From positions 2,480,001 to 2,544,000 of the forward strand of contig NZ_CP042301.2 of assembly GCF_007922615.2 (NCBI RefSeq): a stretch of 64,000 bases of DNA, written 5' to 3'. Source of the DNA: Nitratireductor mangrovi (GTDB lineage Bacteria; Pseudomonadota; Alphaproteobacteria; Rhizobiales; Rhizobiaceae). Of this stretch, positions 9,546-19,668 are shown piece by piece. Each line of letters starts with the position of its first letter. Positions within the stretch are counted from its first letter, which is position 1. The position numbers and the translations under genes were made by a program. The notes beneath the pieces are model-generated. The model did not search any database and had not been told where the DNA came from. It was given only the letters and a program-made list of their open reading frames with translations.

Positions 9546-9785
9546 CTAACCGTCCGCCTCGGGGTCGAGGAGACGATGCAGATGCACGATGAAATAGCGC
9601 ATATGGGCGTTGTCGACCGTCTGCTGGGCCTTCGACCGCCAGGCTGTTTCCGCCGTCGCGTAGTCGGGGAAGACGCCGACGATGTCGAGGTCGTTCAGAT
9701 CGCGAAACTCGACGCCCTTCAATGATTTGAGCTCTCCGCCGAAGACGAGGTGCAAAAGCTGCTTCTTGCCTGTGTCCTCAGCCAT
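9546..9785 (-). CDS. DUF4170 family small protein
   Basis: A 79-residue soluble protein of the DUF4170 family, with segments HLVFGGELKSLKGVEFRDL, DIVGVFPDY and DNAHMRYFIVHLHRLL. The function is unknown. It is separated by 13 bp from the acyltransferase-like gene it precedes, so it is very likely co-transcribed with the lipid A genes. The family's repeated location in this cluster hints at a link to envelope synthesis, which is inference. Confidence 0.8.
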   Translation of the reverse strand: MAEDTGKKQLLHLVFGGELKSLKGVEFRDLNDLDIVGVFPDYATAETAWRSKAQQTVDNAHMRYFIVHLHRLLDPEADG

Positions 9786-9898
9786 TTCGGTGTCCGTGCA
9801 TGTTGGTGAAAATCGAATCTGCTTAGATCATTCCGGCGCGATTGGAAACCTGCGCTTTGCCGTTTACGTAAGCTTTCGCCGGCAGCCGGGGACAAGGC

Positions 9899-10714
9899 TC
9901 ACCGTGTGCCGGCCGATTCAGGCGCCCCTGCGGCGATGGCCCGCGCCAGCCCGGCCAGGAGCGGGCCGCTGCCGGCGACCAGGGCTCCATGGCGCGGTGA
10001 CGGACCGGCATAGATCGGACGATCTCCGTTCTCGTCGAGCACTTCGCCGCCGGCCTCGGTCAGGACGAGGTCGACCGCGGCGAGATCCCAGTCATGGGAA
10101 TTGGGTTTGACGAAGGTCGCGTCGAGCTGGCCCGAGGCGATCAGCGCGATGCGGTAGGCGAGCGATGGTACGTAGGGGGTCCGCTTCAGCGTTGCGCGCA
10201 GTGGCTCGGCGACCGCATCGATGAGCGGTTTCGGGCCGCCGACCATCGGCGTCGGGCCGGCCTTGCGCACCGCGATGGCTCGGCCGTTCAAGAACGCGCC
10301 CGCGCCTCGCCGAGCCCAGTAGATTTCGTTTTTCGCCGGGCAGTCGAGCACGCCGGCAACGGCCCGGCCGCCTTCCACCACGGCGACGCTGACGCACCAG
10401 GTGCTGCGGCCTTCGATGAAGCCGCGCGTGCCGTCGATGGGATCGACGACGAAGGTCCGGTGCGCGCCCCTACGCTCATGGCCGGCGGTCTCTTCCGACA
10501 GCCAGCCATAATCCGGCCGGGCGCCGCCGAGCGTCCTGCGCAGGAAGCGATCGACACTGATGTCGGCTTCGCTCACCGGCGAATTGCCGCCTTTCATCCA
10601 CACATCGGGATCCTTGCGGAAGTAGCGCAGCGCGATGCGGCCGGCCTCGGCCGCGGCGTCTCGAACGAGGTCGAGATCGGACTCGTCGGAAGAAAACGCC
10701 TCAGCTCCCGGCAA
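9899..10714 (-). CDS. Inositol monophosphatase-family phosphatase, 3'(2'),5'-bisphosphate nucleotidase CysQ-like
   Basis: A 271-residue Li+-sensitive-type phosphatase. The metal-binding motifs are WLSEET, DPIDGTRGF and HDWDLAAVDLVLTEAGG, as in CysQ and inositol monophosphatases. CysQ removes the 3'-phosphate of PAP from sulfate assimilation, while SuhB-type relatives act on inositol phosphate; the sequence alone does not settle which applies. The start overlaps the end of the PmbA gene by 14 bases, indicating co-transcription. Confidence 0.85.
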   Translation of the reverse strand: MPGAEAFSSDESDLDLVRDAAAEAGRIALRYFRKDPDVWMKGGNSPVSEADISVDRFLRRTLGGARPDYGWLSEETAGHERRGAHRTFVVDPIDGTRGFIEGRSTWCVSVAVVEGGRAVAGVLDCPAKNEIYWARRGAGAFLNGRAIAVRKAGPTPMVGGPKPLIDAVAEPLRATLKRTPYVPSLAYRIALIASGQLDATFVKPNSHDWDLAAVDLVLTEAGGEVLDENGDRPIYAGPSPRHGALVAGSGPLLAGLARAIAAGAPESAGTR

Positions 10715-12044
10715 GCGTCATGCCCTCGATCAGAAGCGTGGGAGCGGCCGTGCCGAAATGGCGGTCGATGTCGTTGGCCGGTATCATGTTGAGGAACATG
10801 TCCTTGAGGTTGGCCGCGATCGTCACTTCCGACACCGGGTAGGTGATCTGGCCATTCTCGATCCAGAAGCCCGAGGCGCCGCGGCTGTACTCGCCGGTGA
10901 CCATGTTGACGCCCTGGCCGAACACCTCTGTGACGTAGAAGCCGGACTTCAGCGCACCGATGAAGTCTTCGGGCGTGGCCTCGCCCGGCTCGATCGCGAA
11001 GTTCGTCGAGGACGGGGTGATCGACGATCCCGAACGCACCCCGCGGCCATTGGTCTCCAGTCCGAGTTCGCGCGCCACGGCGGTCGAAAGCAGCCAGTGG
11101 CCGAGCACGCCCTTGTCGACCATGACGAGCGGCAGGCCGGCGACACCTTCCCCGTCGAAGGGCCGCGAAGACGGGCCGCGCACGCGCCGCGGCTCGTCCG
11201 TCACCGTGACCGCCGCGTTGGCGACCTTCTTGCCCATGCTGTCACGCAGGAAGCTGGTCTTGCGGGCGACCGACGCGCCATTGATCGCGCCGGCGAGATG
11301 CCCGGCAATGCCGCGCGCCACGCGCGGGTCGTAGACGACGGTCACCGGACCGCTTTTCGCCTTGCGCGCGCCAAGCCGCCTGACGGTGCGCTCGCCGGCC
11401 TTGCGGCCGATCGCCGCCGCATCCTCCAGATCGGCGAAATGCAGCCGCGAGGAAAACTCGTAATCGCGTTCCATCGCCGTGCCCTCGCCGGCGACGACGC
11501 TGACGGAACGCGAGAAGCGCGAGGCGACATACTGGCCGACAAAACCGCTGGAGGTCGCAAGCATCAGCCCGCCAAGGCCGGCGCTGGCGCCGGCGCCGCT
11601 GGAATTGGTGACGCCTTCGACCGCTAGCGCGGCTTCCTCGGCGGCGAGAGCGTCGGCGCGCAGCCGGTCGGCGCCGATTTCGGTTGCGTCGAAGAGATCG
11701 AGGTCGGGGACCTGGCGCGCCAGGAATTCCTCGTCCGCCAGTCCCTGGTGGGGGTCTTCCGGCGACGCCTTGGCCATGGCGACCGCCCGCTCGGCCAGCG
11801 CGGCCGCGTCGGCGCCGGCCGTCGCCGAGACGCTGGCGACGCGCTTGCCGACAAACACCCTGAGCGAGATGTTGTCGCTTTCCGAGGCGTCGGTCGATTC
11901 GACCTTGCCGAGTCGCACCGAGACGCTGGTCGAGCGGCTGCGCACCACCACCGCGTCGGCCACCTCGGCGCCAGCACGGCGTCCGGCCTCGACAAGCGCG
12001 CTCACCGTATCGACGAGCTTTTCGGTATTCATCGGTTCCGACAT
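10701..12044 (-). CDS. pmbA: TldD/PmbA family metalloprotease regulator (PmbA/TldE)
   Basis: About 447 residues of the TldE/PmbA type, the partner subunit of the TldD-TldE protease that trims microcin and CcdA-like peptides. Visible segments are VRLGKVESTDASESDNISLR near the N-terminus, DPRVARGIAGHLAGAINGAS in the middle and SRGASGFWIENGQITYPVSE near the end. The catalytic HExxxH belongs to TldD and is not expected here. ATGs at 12044 and 12032 both fit, and an upstream in-frame ATG at 12110 looks too early. It heads the minus-strand run and is divergent from the antiporter gene. Confidence 0.92.
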   Translation of the reverse strand: MSEPMNTEKLVDTVSALVEAGRRAGAEVADAVVVRSRSTSVSVRLGKVESTDASESDNISLRVFVGKRVASVSATAGADAAALAERAVAMAKASPEDPHQGLADEEFLARQVPDLDLFDATEIGADRLRADALAAEEAALAVEGVTNSSGAGASAGLGGLMLATSSGFVGQYVASRFSRSVSVVAGEGTAMERDYEFSSRLHFADLEDAAAIGRKAGERTVRRLGARKAKSGPVTVVYDPRVARGIAGHLAGAINGASVARKTSFLRDSMGKKVANAAVTVTDEPRRVRGPSSRPFDGEGVAGLPLVMVDKGVLGHWLLSTAVARELGLETNGRGVRSGSSITPSSTNFAIEPGEATPEDFIGALKSGFYVTEVFGQGVNMVTGEYSRGASGFWIENGQITYPVSEVTIAANLKDMFLNMIPANDIDRHFGTAAPTLLIEGMTLAGS

Positions 12045-12192
12045 GCGGTATTCCCGGTTGGAAGGCCTCGCCATGCGGGCAGCGTTGGCAGCGTCGCGGA
12101 CAGCCCCCATCTATTGCCCCGCGCATGCATGTGCAATGGGCGGACGCCAGGCGGGCCCGCATCAAGGTTCGGTCGACAAGCAGGGGAACGAC

Positions 12193-14016
12193 ATGGCTGC
12201 CGAGGGCGCGACCTATTTCTCGCAGGCACTGCTGCTGCTCGGCGGCGCCGTCGTCGCGGCGCCGCTGTTCAAGCGCGTCGGCATGGCAACGGTCCTCGGC
12301 TACCTGGCCGCGGGCGTGGCGATCGGCCCGGTCGCGGCGCTGATCACCGATGGCGAGGGTCTGCTGCACGTCGCCGAACTGGGGGTCGTGCTCCTCCTGT
12401 TCATCATCGGGCTCGAACTGAAGCCGTCGCGGCTCTGGGCGATGCGGCGGGAAATCTTCGGGCTCGGCCTGGCCCAGGTCGTCATCACCGGCATCGTCCT
12501 GACCGCGGCCACACTCGCCATGACCGGGCTCGAATGGCAGCCTGCGGTGATCGTCGGCTTTGCGCTGGCGCTGTCGTCGACGGCCTTTGCCATGCAGCTT
12601 CTCGAGGAGCGCGGCGACACCAACCGCAATTACGGCCAGACGGCGTTTTCGATCCTGCTGTTCCAGGATTTGGCCATCGTTCCCCTCCTCGCGCTGGTGC
12701 CGCTCTTCGCGCCCGGCGGCGGCGAGGGCGAGCGCTCCGGCCTCGAACAGTTCGCAATCGCCGTCGTCGCCATCGTCGCGCTCTTGGCGGCCGGGCGTTA
12801 CTTGCTCAACCCGCTCTTCCGGATCATCGCCAACACCGGCGCCAAGGAGGCGATGATCGCGGCCGCCCTGTTCGTCGTCCTGGGTGCCGCCGCGCTGATG
12901 CAGTTCGCCGGCCTTTCGATGGCGATGGGCGCCTTCATCGCCGGCGTGATGCTCGCCGAATCATCCTACCGGCACGAACTGGAAGCCGACATCGAGCCCT
13001 TCCGCGGCATTCTGATCGCCCTTTTCTTCATGGCCGTCGGCCTGTCGCTCGAACTCGACGTCATCGTCGACAACTGGCTGACGATCATCGTTGCCGTGCC
13101 GATTCTCATGGTGCTCAAGGCGGTCTGCATCTACGCCCTTTGCCGTCTGTTCGGGTCGCCGCACGCGAGTTCCGTGCGCGTGGCCCTGCTGCTGCCGCAG
13201 GGCGGCGAGTTCGGTTTCGTGATCTTTTCGGCCGCCGCCGCGGCGTCGATCTTCTCGCATGACACCTCCTCGCTGCTGATCTCGGTGGTGACGCTGTCGA
13301 TGGTGCTGACGCCGATCGCGTCCGGCCTCTCGCGTTTCCTCATCCCCGCCGAGGAGGAGGAGACGATGGAGGAGGATTTCCACGGCGCCGGCTCCGATGT
13401 CCTGATGATCGGCTTTTCGCGTTTCGGCCAGATCGCCGCGCAGATCCTCCTGTCGGGCGGCCGCGACGTGACCATCATCGACCACTCCGCCAATCGGGTG
13501 CGTGCGGTGGAAAAGTTCGGCTTCCGCATCTATTTCGGCGACGGCACCCGCAAGGACGTGCTCGAGGCCGCCGGCATCCGGCGTACCAAGATCGTCGCCG
13601 TGTGCACGCGCGAGAAGGAGGCGACCGACAAGATCGTCGAACTGGTGCAGATGGAATATCCGCATGCCCGTCTTTATGTGCGCTCCTACGACCGCACCCA
13701 TGCGCTGGAGCTGCGCGCCAAGGGCGTCGACTACGAGCTGCGCGAGACCTTCGAATCGGGCCTGCTGTTCGGCCGCCGCACGCTGGAAGCGCTCGGCTTC
13801 GACGAAGAGACGGTTGCCGAGATCGGCGAGGACGTGCGCCGCCGCGACGAGGAGCGGCTGGCGATCCAGGCCGTCGAAGGTCTCTATGCCGGCTCCGACA
13901 AGCTCAAGACCCGCCCGATGACGCCCGAACCCCTGATCAAGCCCAGCCGCGAATCCCGCCGGCTCGACAAGACCGGAACGACAGATGCGTCGCAAGGCGC
14001 CGAGCCCGCGGAATAG
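12193..14016 (+). CDS. KefB/KefC-type monovalent cation:proton antiporter with RCK domain
   Basis: A 607-residue CPA2-family transporter. About a dozen membrane segments cover residues 10-390, with LGYLAAGVAIGP and LLLFIIGLEL at the start and LSSTAFAMQLLEERGD in the core. A cytosolic RCK domain from about residue 400 has the nucleotide-binding turn GFSRFGQIAAQILLSGG and a conserved FGDGTRKDVLEAAGI. This matches glutathione-gated K+/H+ antiporters that export K+ during electrophile stress. AGGGGAA precedes the ATG at 12193. The C-terminal 60 residues are polar and variable. Confidence 0.93.
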   Translation: MAAEGATYFSQALLLLGGAVVAAPLFKRVGMATVLGYLAAGVAIGPVAALITDGEGLLHVAELGVVLLLFIIGLELKPSRLWAMRREIFGLGLAQVVITGIVLTAATLAMTGLEWQPAVIVGFALALSSTAFAMQLLEERGDTNRNYGQTAFSILLFQDLAIVPLLALVPLFAPGGGEGERSGLEQFAIAVVAIVALLAAGRYLLNPLFRIIANTGAKEAMIAAALFVVLGAAALMQFAGLSMAMGAFIAGVMLAESSYRHELEADIEPFRGILIALFFMAVGLSLELDVIVDNWLTIIVAVPILMVLKAVCIYALCRLFGSPHASSVRVALLLPQGGEFGFVIFSAAAAASIFSHDTSSLLISVVTLSMVLTPIASGLSRFLIPAEEEETMEEDFHGAGSDVLMIGFSRFGQIAAQILLSGGRDVTIIDHSANRVRAVEKFGFRIYFGDGTRKDVLEAAGIRRTKIVAVCTREKEATDKIVELVQMEYPHARLYVRSYDRTHALELRAKGVDYELRETFESGLLFGRRTLEALGFDEETVAEIGEDVRRRDEERLAIQAVEGLYAGSDKLKTRPMTPEPLIKPSRESRRLDKTGTTDASQGAEPAE

Positions 14017-14043
14017 CCGGCAATTGCCAGCGGAGAACAGTTC

Positions 14044-14460
14044 ATGACGCCCTTCCACCTCGCCTTTCCGGTGCGCGACCTCGGAGAGACACGGCGCTTC
14101 TACGCCGACGTGCTCGGCTGCGAGATCGGGCGCTCGTCGGAAAGCTGGGTCGATTTCTCGCTCTTCGGCCACCAGCTCTCCGCGCATTTGCGGCCGGACA
14201 CGGGTGATCCGGCGGGCGCCGGCACGGTCGACGGCGTCGCCGTGCCCATCCCGCATTTCGGTGTCGTCTTGGAGATGGCCGATTGGCAGGAACTGGCCGA
14301 ACGGCTCGAGGCGCGCGACGACATCGCCTGGATCGAGCGGCCGCAAATCCGCTTCCGCGGCCAACCGGGCGAGCAGGCGACGCTGTTCCTGCGCGATCCC
14401 TCGGGCAACGCGCTCGAGTTCAAGGGCTTTGCCTCGCTGGAAAAGGTGTTCGCGGCGTAA
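14044..14460 (+). CDS. VOC/glyoxalase-family protein
   Basis: A 138-residue protein of the vicinal oxygen chelate superfamily. It has the opening [20 protein letters not shown], a likely metal-ligand segment [10 protein letters not shown] near residue 43, and the closing [16 protein letters not shown] with the usual Glu. It would form a homodimer with a divalent metal. No specific reaction can be assigned. It is 27 bp after the antiporter gene and 14 bp before the MATE gene, so it is probably in the same transcript; a role in electrophile detoxification beside the Kef-type antiporter is plausible but unproven. Confidence 0.85.
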   Translation: MTPFHLAFPVRDLGETRRFYADVLGCEIGRSSESWVDFSLFGHQLSAHLRPDTGDPAGAGTVDGVAVPIPHFGVVLEMADWQELAERLEARDDIAWIERPQIRFRGQPGEQATLFLRDPSGNALEFKGFASLEKVFAA

Positions 14461-14474
14461 CGCCGCGAGCGGCC

Positions 14475-15902
14475 ATGGCAGCAGCGGACAAGGCCGCAGC
14501 GCCGGCGAAATTCACCGCAGGCTCGACGATGCGCCATGTCGTGGTCATGACCGCGACCGGCTCCATCGGCCTCGTCGCCATCTTCGTCGTCGACGCGCTC
14601 AACCTGTTCTACATCTCGCTTCTGGGCGTGCAGGAACTGGCGGCCGCGATCGGCTTTGCCTCGACGCTGATGTTCTTCACCGTGTCGATCGGCATCGGCC
14701 TCACGATTGCCACCTCGGCGCTGGTCTCGCGTGCGCTCGGCCGTGGCGCGCGCGATGATGCGGCGGCGGCCGGCGGAGCCGCCATCCTCTATGTCGCGCT
14801 CACCCTCGGCCTGATCACGGCCCTCGTCTGGCCTTTCCTGAGGCAGCTCACCGCGCTGCTCGGCGCCGAGGGCGCAACGCTCGACATGGCGACGCGTTTC
14901 CTGCAGATCGTGCTGCCGTCGGCGCCGATCGTCGGCGTCGGCATGGCCACGACCGGCATCCTGCGCGGCACCGGAGATGCACGGCGCGCCATGTATGTGA
15001 CGCTGGCGAGCGGCTTCGCCGCCGCCATCCTCGATCCGCTCTTCATCTTCGGCTTCGGTCTCGGCCTCGACGGCGCCGCGATCGCCACCGTGCTGTCACG
15101 GCTGGTGATGGTGATCGTCGGCCTGCACGGCGCCCATCATGTCCACCGTCTCGTCAGACTGCCCGACCGTGCCCGTTTCATGGCGGTCGCCCGACCCTTC
15201 TTTGCCATCGCGCTGCCCGCCGTCGCCACCCAGATCGCGACGCCGGTCGGCAATTCCTACGTCACCGCGATGATTGCCCGCTTCGGCGACGAGGCGGTGG
15301 CCGGCTGGGCGATCATCGGCCGCCTGGTCCCGGTTGCCTTCGCCGCCATTTTCGCGCTGTCCGGCGCGGTCGGGCCGATCCTCGGCCAGAACTACGGCGC
15401 CAGACGCTTCGACCGCCTGCAGACGACCATGCGCGACGCCATGGCCGTCACCGTCATCTACGTGCTCGCGGCCTGGGCCCTGCTGGCGCTTTTTTCCGAC
15501 GCCATCGCCGCGCTCTTCAACGCCACCGGCGAGGCGCGTGACCTCGTCATCTTCTTCTGCCTGTTCGCCGCTGGCAGCTTCCTGTTCAACGGCGCCCTGT
15601 TCGTTGCCAACGCCGCCTTCAACAATCTCGGCTACCCGACCTATTCGACCGTCTTCAACTGGGGCCGCTCGACGCTCGGCATCATCCCCTTCGTCTGGCT
15701 CGGCGCCCATTATTATGGCGCCAAGGGCGTCATCGCCGGCTGGGGCCTGGGCGCGGTCGTGTTCGGGCTGGCGGCGGTCGCCGTCTGTTTCAGGGTGTTG
15801 GCGCGGATCGCGACGCGCGAACCGCCCGACGAACCGCTGCCGGGTCCGCCGCCGGCGGCGCAGTCGCCTTTCTCCACCGGCAAGGCCACCACGGCCGGCT
15901 GA
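14475..15902 (+). CDS. MATE-family efflux transporter
   Basis: A 475-residue inner-membrane protein with about twelve hydrophobic segments in two similar halves, typical of MATE/NorM cation-coupled multidrug exporters. Family-like signatures are MATTGILRGTGDAR in the first half and LSGAVGPILGQNYGARR in the second. The start MAAADKAAAP is 14 bp after the VOC gene. It is convergent with the patatin gene, whose end lies 8 bp away. The substrate is unknown. A second MATE gene occurs at 40392-41780. Confidence 0.93.
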   Translation: MAAADKAAAPAKFTAGSTMRHVVVMTATGSIGLVAIFVVDALNLFYISLLGVQELAAAIGFASTLMFFTVSIGIGLTIATSALVSRALGRGARDDAAAAGGAAILYVALTLGLITALVWPFLRQLTALLGAEGATLDMATRFLQIVLPSAPIVGVGMATTGILRGTGDARRAMYVTLASGFAAAILDPLFIFGFGLGLDGAAIATVLSRLVMVIVGLHGAHHVHRLVRLPDRARFMAVARPFFAIALPAVATQIATPVGNSYVTAMIARFGDEAVAGWAIIGRLVPVAFAAIFALSGAVGPILGQNYGARRFDRLQTTMRDAMAVTVIYVLAAWALLALFSDAIAALFNATGEARDLVIFFCLFAAGSFLFNGALFVANAAFNNLGYPTYSTVFNWGRSTLGIIPFVWLGAHYYGAKGVIAGWGLGAVVFGLAAVAVCFRVLARIATREPPDEPLPGPPPAAQSPFSTGKATTAG

Positions 15903-15910
15903 CGGAGAAT

Positions 15911-16798
15911 CTACTCCGCCGCCACCCGGCGATACTCCTCCACGGCAAGTTCGACCGCGCGCTTGGTCTCGTCCTTGATCGAAACGGTCTCCGCCATCAC
16001 GGCGTCGATCTTCAGGAAGTCGAGCACCCGGAAACGGGAGACGGGCGGGCGCAGGAAGATCGCCGGACGGCAGGTCTTCAGCTTGTGGGCGATGATCGAC
16101 TGCATCATCAGCTGCGTGGCGCCGAACATCAGGTCGATCGAGTTGGGCATCTTGACGCCCTCCTGCGCCGGCGCGCCGACCACGTCGATACCGATCACGA
16201 TGTCCGCCGCACCTTCGAGAAGGTCGAACGGCACCGGGTTGTAGATGCCGCCGTCGATCAGGATGCGGCCGTCGCGCCGGACCGGCCTGAACACGGCCGG
16301 AATGGCCGCCGACGCCGCGAGCGCCGAGATGAGGTCGCCGCTCTCGAACACGGCCAGTTCGTGCTTGTAGTAGTCGGTCGCGGTGACCTTGAGCGGGATC
16401 TTGAGGTCCTCGAAGGCCGTCGGGATATCTTCGGGGAGGAAGGATTTCAGGATGCGCTCGACATTGAACTGGCTGACCCTCAGCCCGCCTGCGACGAACT
16501 CGGCGATGGTGCCGGGCCGCGCCCGCCACATGCGTGTCGCCACCTCGGCGCGGCGCGACAGCACCGAGCGCGCATAGTCATGAATGTCGCGGCCGCTCAT
16601 TCCGGCAGCCATGCCGGCGCCCATGATCGCACCGATCGAGGAGCCGCTGATGACAGCCGGCCTGAGGCCGAGCTCGTCCAGCGCCTCGATGACATGGATA
16701 TGGGCCAGCCCGCGCGCGCCGCCACCGCCGAAGGCGACGGCAAAGGACGGATCGCCACCGCTTGCGGCGCGTTCGGGGGGGTGCAGCGCTTCCTGCAA
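15911..16798 (-). CDS. Patatin-like phospholipase (RssA-like)
   Basis: A 295-residue patatin-family serine hydrolase. The oxyanion loop AFGGGGARGLAH, the nucleophile elbow GSSIG and the Asp partner in IDGGIYNP form a complete Ser-Asp dyad. There is no signal peptide, so a cytosolic or inner-membrane-associated lipase is expected. It starts 3 bp after the stop of the M16 peptidase gene on the same strand and is probably the last gene of that operon. The natural lipid is unknown. Confidence 0.92.
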   Translation of the reverse strand: MQEALHPPERAASGGDPSFAVAFGGGGARGLAHIHVIEALDELGLRPAVISGSSIGAIMGAGMAAGMSGRDIHDYARSVLSRRAEVATRMWRARPGTIAEFVAGGLRVSQFNVERILKSFLPEDIPTAFEDLKIPLKVTATDYYKHELAVFESGDLISALAASAAIPAVFRPVRRDGRILIDGGIYNPVPFDLLEGAADIVIGIDVVGAPAQEGVKMPNSIDLMFGATQLMMQSIIAHKLKTCRPAIFLRPPVSRFRVLDFLKIDAVMAETVSIKDETKRAVELAVEEYRRVAAE

Positions 16799-16801
16799 GG
16801 T

Positions 16802-18169
16802 TCAGCCTTCCTTCCCGGCCTCGTCCGCCGGCCCGACGATCATGACCGCGGGCTCGCCGGAAAGCAGAAGCCGCGCCGCCTCGCGCACCTCGTCCAGCGT
16901 CACTGCGCCGATCAGCTCTTCGCGGCGCTCGATATAGTCCATGCCGAGTTCCTCGATCTGCAGGTCCACCAGCGTTCGTGCGATCGCCGAGGAGGTGTCG
17001 AGATTGTTGATCGCGTAGGCGCCGAGCACGTAGTTCTTGGCGTCGGCCAGTTCCTGTTCGCTCGGCCCTTCCTCAGCCATCGTCTTCACCACGTCACGGA
17101 TGACGGAAAGCGTCTCCTGCGCCCGGTCGGCGCGCGTCGAGGTGCCGATCATCAGCGCTGAGGAATAATCGCGGTTGACGATGGTCGAGCCGACGCCGTA
17201 GGCGAGCCCGCGTTTCTCGCGCACCTCCTCGAACAGGCGTGAGGAGAATGTGCCGCCGCCGAGAATGTGGTTCATCAGATAGGCGGCGAAAAAACGCGGA
17301 TCGTCGCGCCGCATCCCCGGATAGGCGAGGCGGAGCGAGGCCTGCGGCAGGTCGAATTCGAGCAGGATCTTCTGGTCGACCTTCGGCTCGACCACCTCGA
17401 CCGGCTGCAGATCGGGCTCGGCCGGCAGGCTGCCGAACACCTTGTCGAGCTCGGTCTTCAGGGTTTCGGCATCGATGGCGCCGACGACGCCGACCACCAG
17501 ATTGCCGCGCGCGAACAGACGCCGGTGAAAGGCGCGCAGATCGTCGGCGGTGATCGCGGCCAGTGTTTCGGGCGTGCCTTCCTGGCGGCGTGCATAGGGA
17601 TGGTCGCCATAGATCGCGCTCGCCCAGGCGATGCTGGCCTTGGTGTCGGGATCGTTCTCGCGCGCCGCAATGCGGTTGGCGAGTTGCGAGCTGATGCGCG
17701 CCAGCGGTTCAGGATCGAAGCGCGGCGCGTTCACCGCCAGCGCCAGCAGCGAAAAGGCGGCTTCGCGCTCCTCGGCCAGCATCCGCATCGAGCCGTAGAA
17801 GGCGTCGGCGCCCGAATCGAACGACATCTCGGCGCCGCTCTGGTCGAGCTGCTCCTGGAAGGCGGCGCGGTCCAGCCCGCCGGCACCTTCATCGAAGAGA
17901 CCGCTCATCAGCCGGGCAAGGCCCTCCTGGCCGGCCGGCTCCTGGATGCTGCCGCCCTCGAAGGCGAACCGCACCGAGATCAGCGGCACGCTGTAATCCT
18001 CGACCAGCCAGGCCGTGACGCCGCTCTCGCTTTCGACCTTCTGGATGTCGACGGCCGCCTTCGCCGGCAGCGCCACGAAGGCCAGCGCCACCAGGGCCAC
18101 GATCAGGCGTGCGGCTTCCACCGCTTGCGGGCGGGCGATCCGGAACGGTGCGCAGAGAAGTGCGGGCAT
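16802..18169 (-). CDS. M16-family peptidase-like protein lacking the HxxEH zinc motif (partner subunit)
   Basis: A 455-residue exported M16 homolog. A signal peptide is evident (LIVALVALAFVALPAKAAVD). The position where active members carry HxxEH reads AGQEGLARLM, so zinc binding and catalysis are lost. This is typical of the second subunit of heterodimeric bacterial M16 peptidases, which helps bind substrate. The C-terminal region has the Arg/Tyr segment REKRGLAYGVGS used by partner subunits. The ATG shares one base with the upstream active subunit's stop, so the two are translated together. Confidence 0.92.
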   Translation of the reverse strand: MPALLCAPFRIARPQAVEAARLIVALVALAFVALPAKAAVDIQKVESESGVTAWLVEDYSVPLISVRFAFEGGSIQEPAGQEGLARLMSGLFDEGAGGLDRAAFQEQLDQSGAEMSFDSGADAFYGSMRMLAEEREAAFSLLALAVNAPRFDPEPLARISSQLANRIAARENDPDTKASIAWASAIYGDHPYARRQEGTPETLAAITADDLRAFHRRLFARGNLVVGVVGAIDAETLKTELDKVFGSLPAEPDLQPVEVVEPKVDQKILLEFDLPQASLRLAYPGMRRDDPRFFAAYLMNHILGGGTFSSRLFEEVREKRGLAYGVGSTIVNRDYSSALMIGTSTRADRAQETLSVIRDVVKTMAEEGPSEQELADAKNYVLGAYAINNLDTSSAIARTLVDLQIEELGMDYIERREELIGAVTLDEVREAARLLLSGEPAVMIVGPADEAGKEG

Positions 18170-19557
18170 CACGAACGCTCCTCGGTTGCGGGCAGCAGAT
18201 AGCCGGTGACCGAGCGGTCCGGCGACAGATAACGGCGCGCAGCGCTTTTGACTTGCTCGGCCGTCACCGCCTCGATGCGCCGCGGCCACTCCTCGATGTC
18301 CTCGATCGTGCCGCCGGTGGCAAGCGTGGCGCCATAGATGCGCGCCATGCCCTGCTGGCTGTCGCGGGCGAAGATCATGCTGCGCACATAGCGCTTCTTG
18401 GCCATGGCAAGTTCCTTCTCCGTGACACCGTCGTCGACGATGCGGCTGATCTCGGCATCCATCGCCGCCTCGACCTCGGCGAGCGTCGCGTCACCGCGCG
18501 GCGCGCCATAGATCTCGAAGCTGGTATCGTCGAGTGCATCCGACTGGAAATAGGCCCCTACGGAGGAGGCAATCCCCTTTTCCACCACCAGCGTCTCGTA
18601 GGCGCGGCTTCTCACCCCGCCGCCGAGAATTTCGGAAAGCAGGTCGAGCGCCTCCGCCTCGCCCGGCTCGGCCGTCGAATAGGACGGCACCACCCATGCC
18701 TTGCGGAAGGACGGCCGCGTCACCCGCGCGTCGGTGAGCGTGACCGTGCGGCTTGTGTTCTGCTCCGGCTCCTTCGGCCTGATGCGCGGCGGCAAATCAG
18801 GGCCGCGCGCCACCTTGCCGTAGGTGGCCTCGGCGAGTGTCCGTACCTGTTCGGCGGTGACGTCGCCCGCCACCACCAGGACCGCGTTGTTGGGCGCATA
18901 GTAGCGCTCGTAGAAGGCGATCGCGTCGGCCCGGTTGAGCTCTTCGATCTCGTGCATCCAGCCGATCACCGGAATGCCGTAGGGATGATTCTGGTAGAGC
19001 GTGGCATCGACCTCCTCGCCCAGCAGCGCGCCCGGCTCGTTCTCGACCCGCGAGTTCCGCTCCTCGATGATCACGTCGCGCTCCGGCCCGATAACCTCGT
19101 CGCTGAGCACGAGATTGCGCATGCGGTCGGCCTCGAACGCCATCATCGTCTCCAGCGCCTCGGGCGTGACCTGCTGGAAATAGGCGGTGTAGTCGTAGGA
19201 GGTGAAGGCATTCTCCTGGCCTCCGATCTCCGCCACCCGTCGCGAAAACTCGCCCGGCCCGTGGTTGGTCGTGCCCTTGAACATCAGATGCTCGAAGAAA
19301 TGCGCGATACCCGACTTGCCCGGCGTCTCGTCGGCGCTGCCGGTCTTGTACCAGAGCATGTGGGTCACCACCGGCGCGCGGTGGTCGGGAATGACGATGA
19401 TCTCGAGACCGTTGTCGAGCACATGGCGGGTGACTCTGCTCTCCTCGTCTTGCGCCGTCGTCTCGGCCAACGCGGCAGGCACGGCGCCAACGCAGAAAAC
19501 CAGGGCGAGGACGATACGGAGCACCGGCAGCCGGGCGCTTCGATCAGCAAAAATCAT
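18169..19557 (-). CDS. Zinc M16-family peptidase, catalytic subunit
   Basis: A 462-residue periplasmic peptidase with a cleavable signal ([15 protein letters not shown]). The inverted zinc motif [11 protein letters not shown] lies near residue 86, and the downstream Glu region [16 protein letters not shown] follows. It forms a pair with the next gene, which lacks the zinc motif. Such pairs degrade peptides in the envelope. It is probably the first gene of a three-gene operon with the inactive subunit and the patatin. The 111 bp before rsmD holds no obvious gene. Confidence 0.95.
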   Translation of the reverse strand: MIFADRSARLPVLRIVLALVFCVGAVPAALAETTAQDEESRVTRHVLDNGLEIIVIPDHRAPVVTHMLWYKTGSADETPGKSGIAHFFEHLMFKGTTNHGPGEFSRRVAEIGGQENAFTSYDYTAYFQQVTPEALETMMAFEADRMRNLVLSDEVIGPERDVIIEERNSRVENEPGALLGEEVDATLYQNHPYGIPVIGWMHEIEELNRADAIAFYERYYAPNNAVLVVAGDVTAEQVRTLAEATYGKVARGPDLPPRIRPKEPEQNTSRTVTLTDARVTRPSFRKAWVVPSYSTAEPGEAEALDLLSEILGGGVRSRAYETLVVEKGIASSVGAYFQSDALDDTSFEIYGAPRGDATLAEVEAAMDAEISRIVDDGVTEKELAMAKKRYVRSMIFARDSQQGMARIYGATLATGGTIEDIEEWPRRIEAVTAEQVKSAARRYLSPDRSVTGYLLPATEERS

Positions 19558-19668
19558 GGAGAATCACCTCTCGGGGGCAGCTTGATCACCAGAATATTAG
19601 CGCATCTGGCGGGCGGCGACGAACGCACGGCGGATGAATTCTTCGGGATCGCCCGCGACGCGTTCGGC

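Noticed and set aside
11479..12192. N-terminal extension of the antiporter frame
   Set aside because: This part is antisense to pmbA; the real start is ATG 12193 with a good Shine-Dalgarno.
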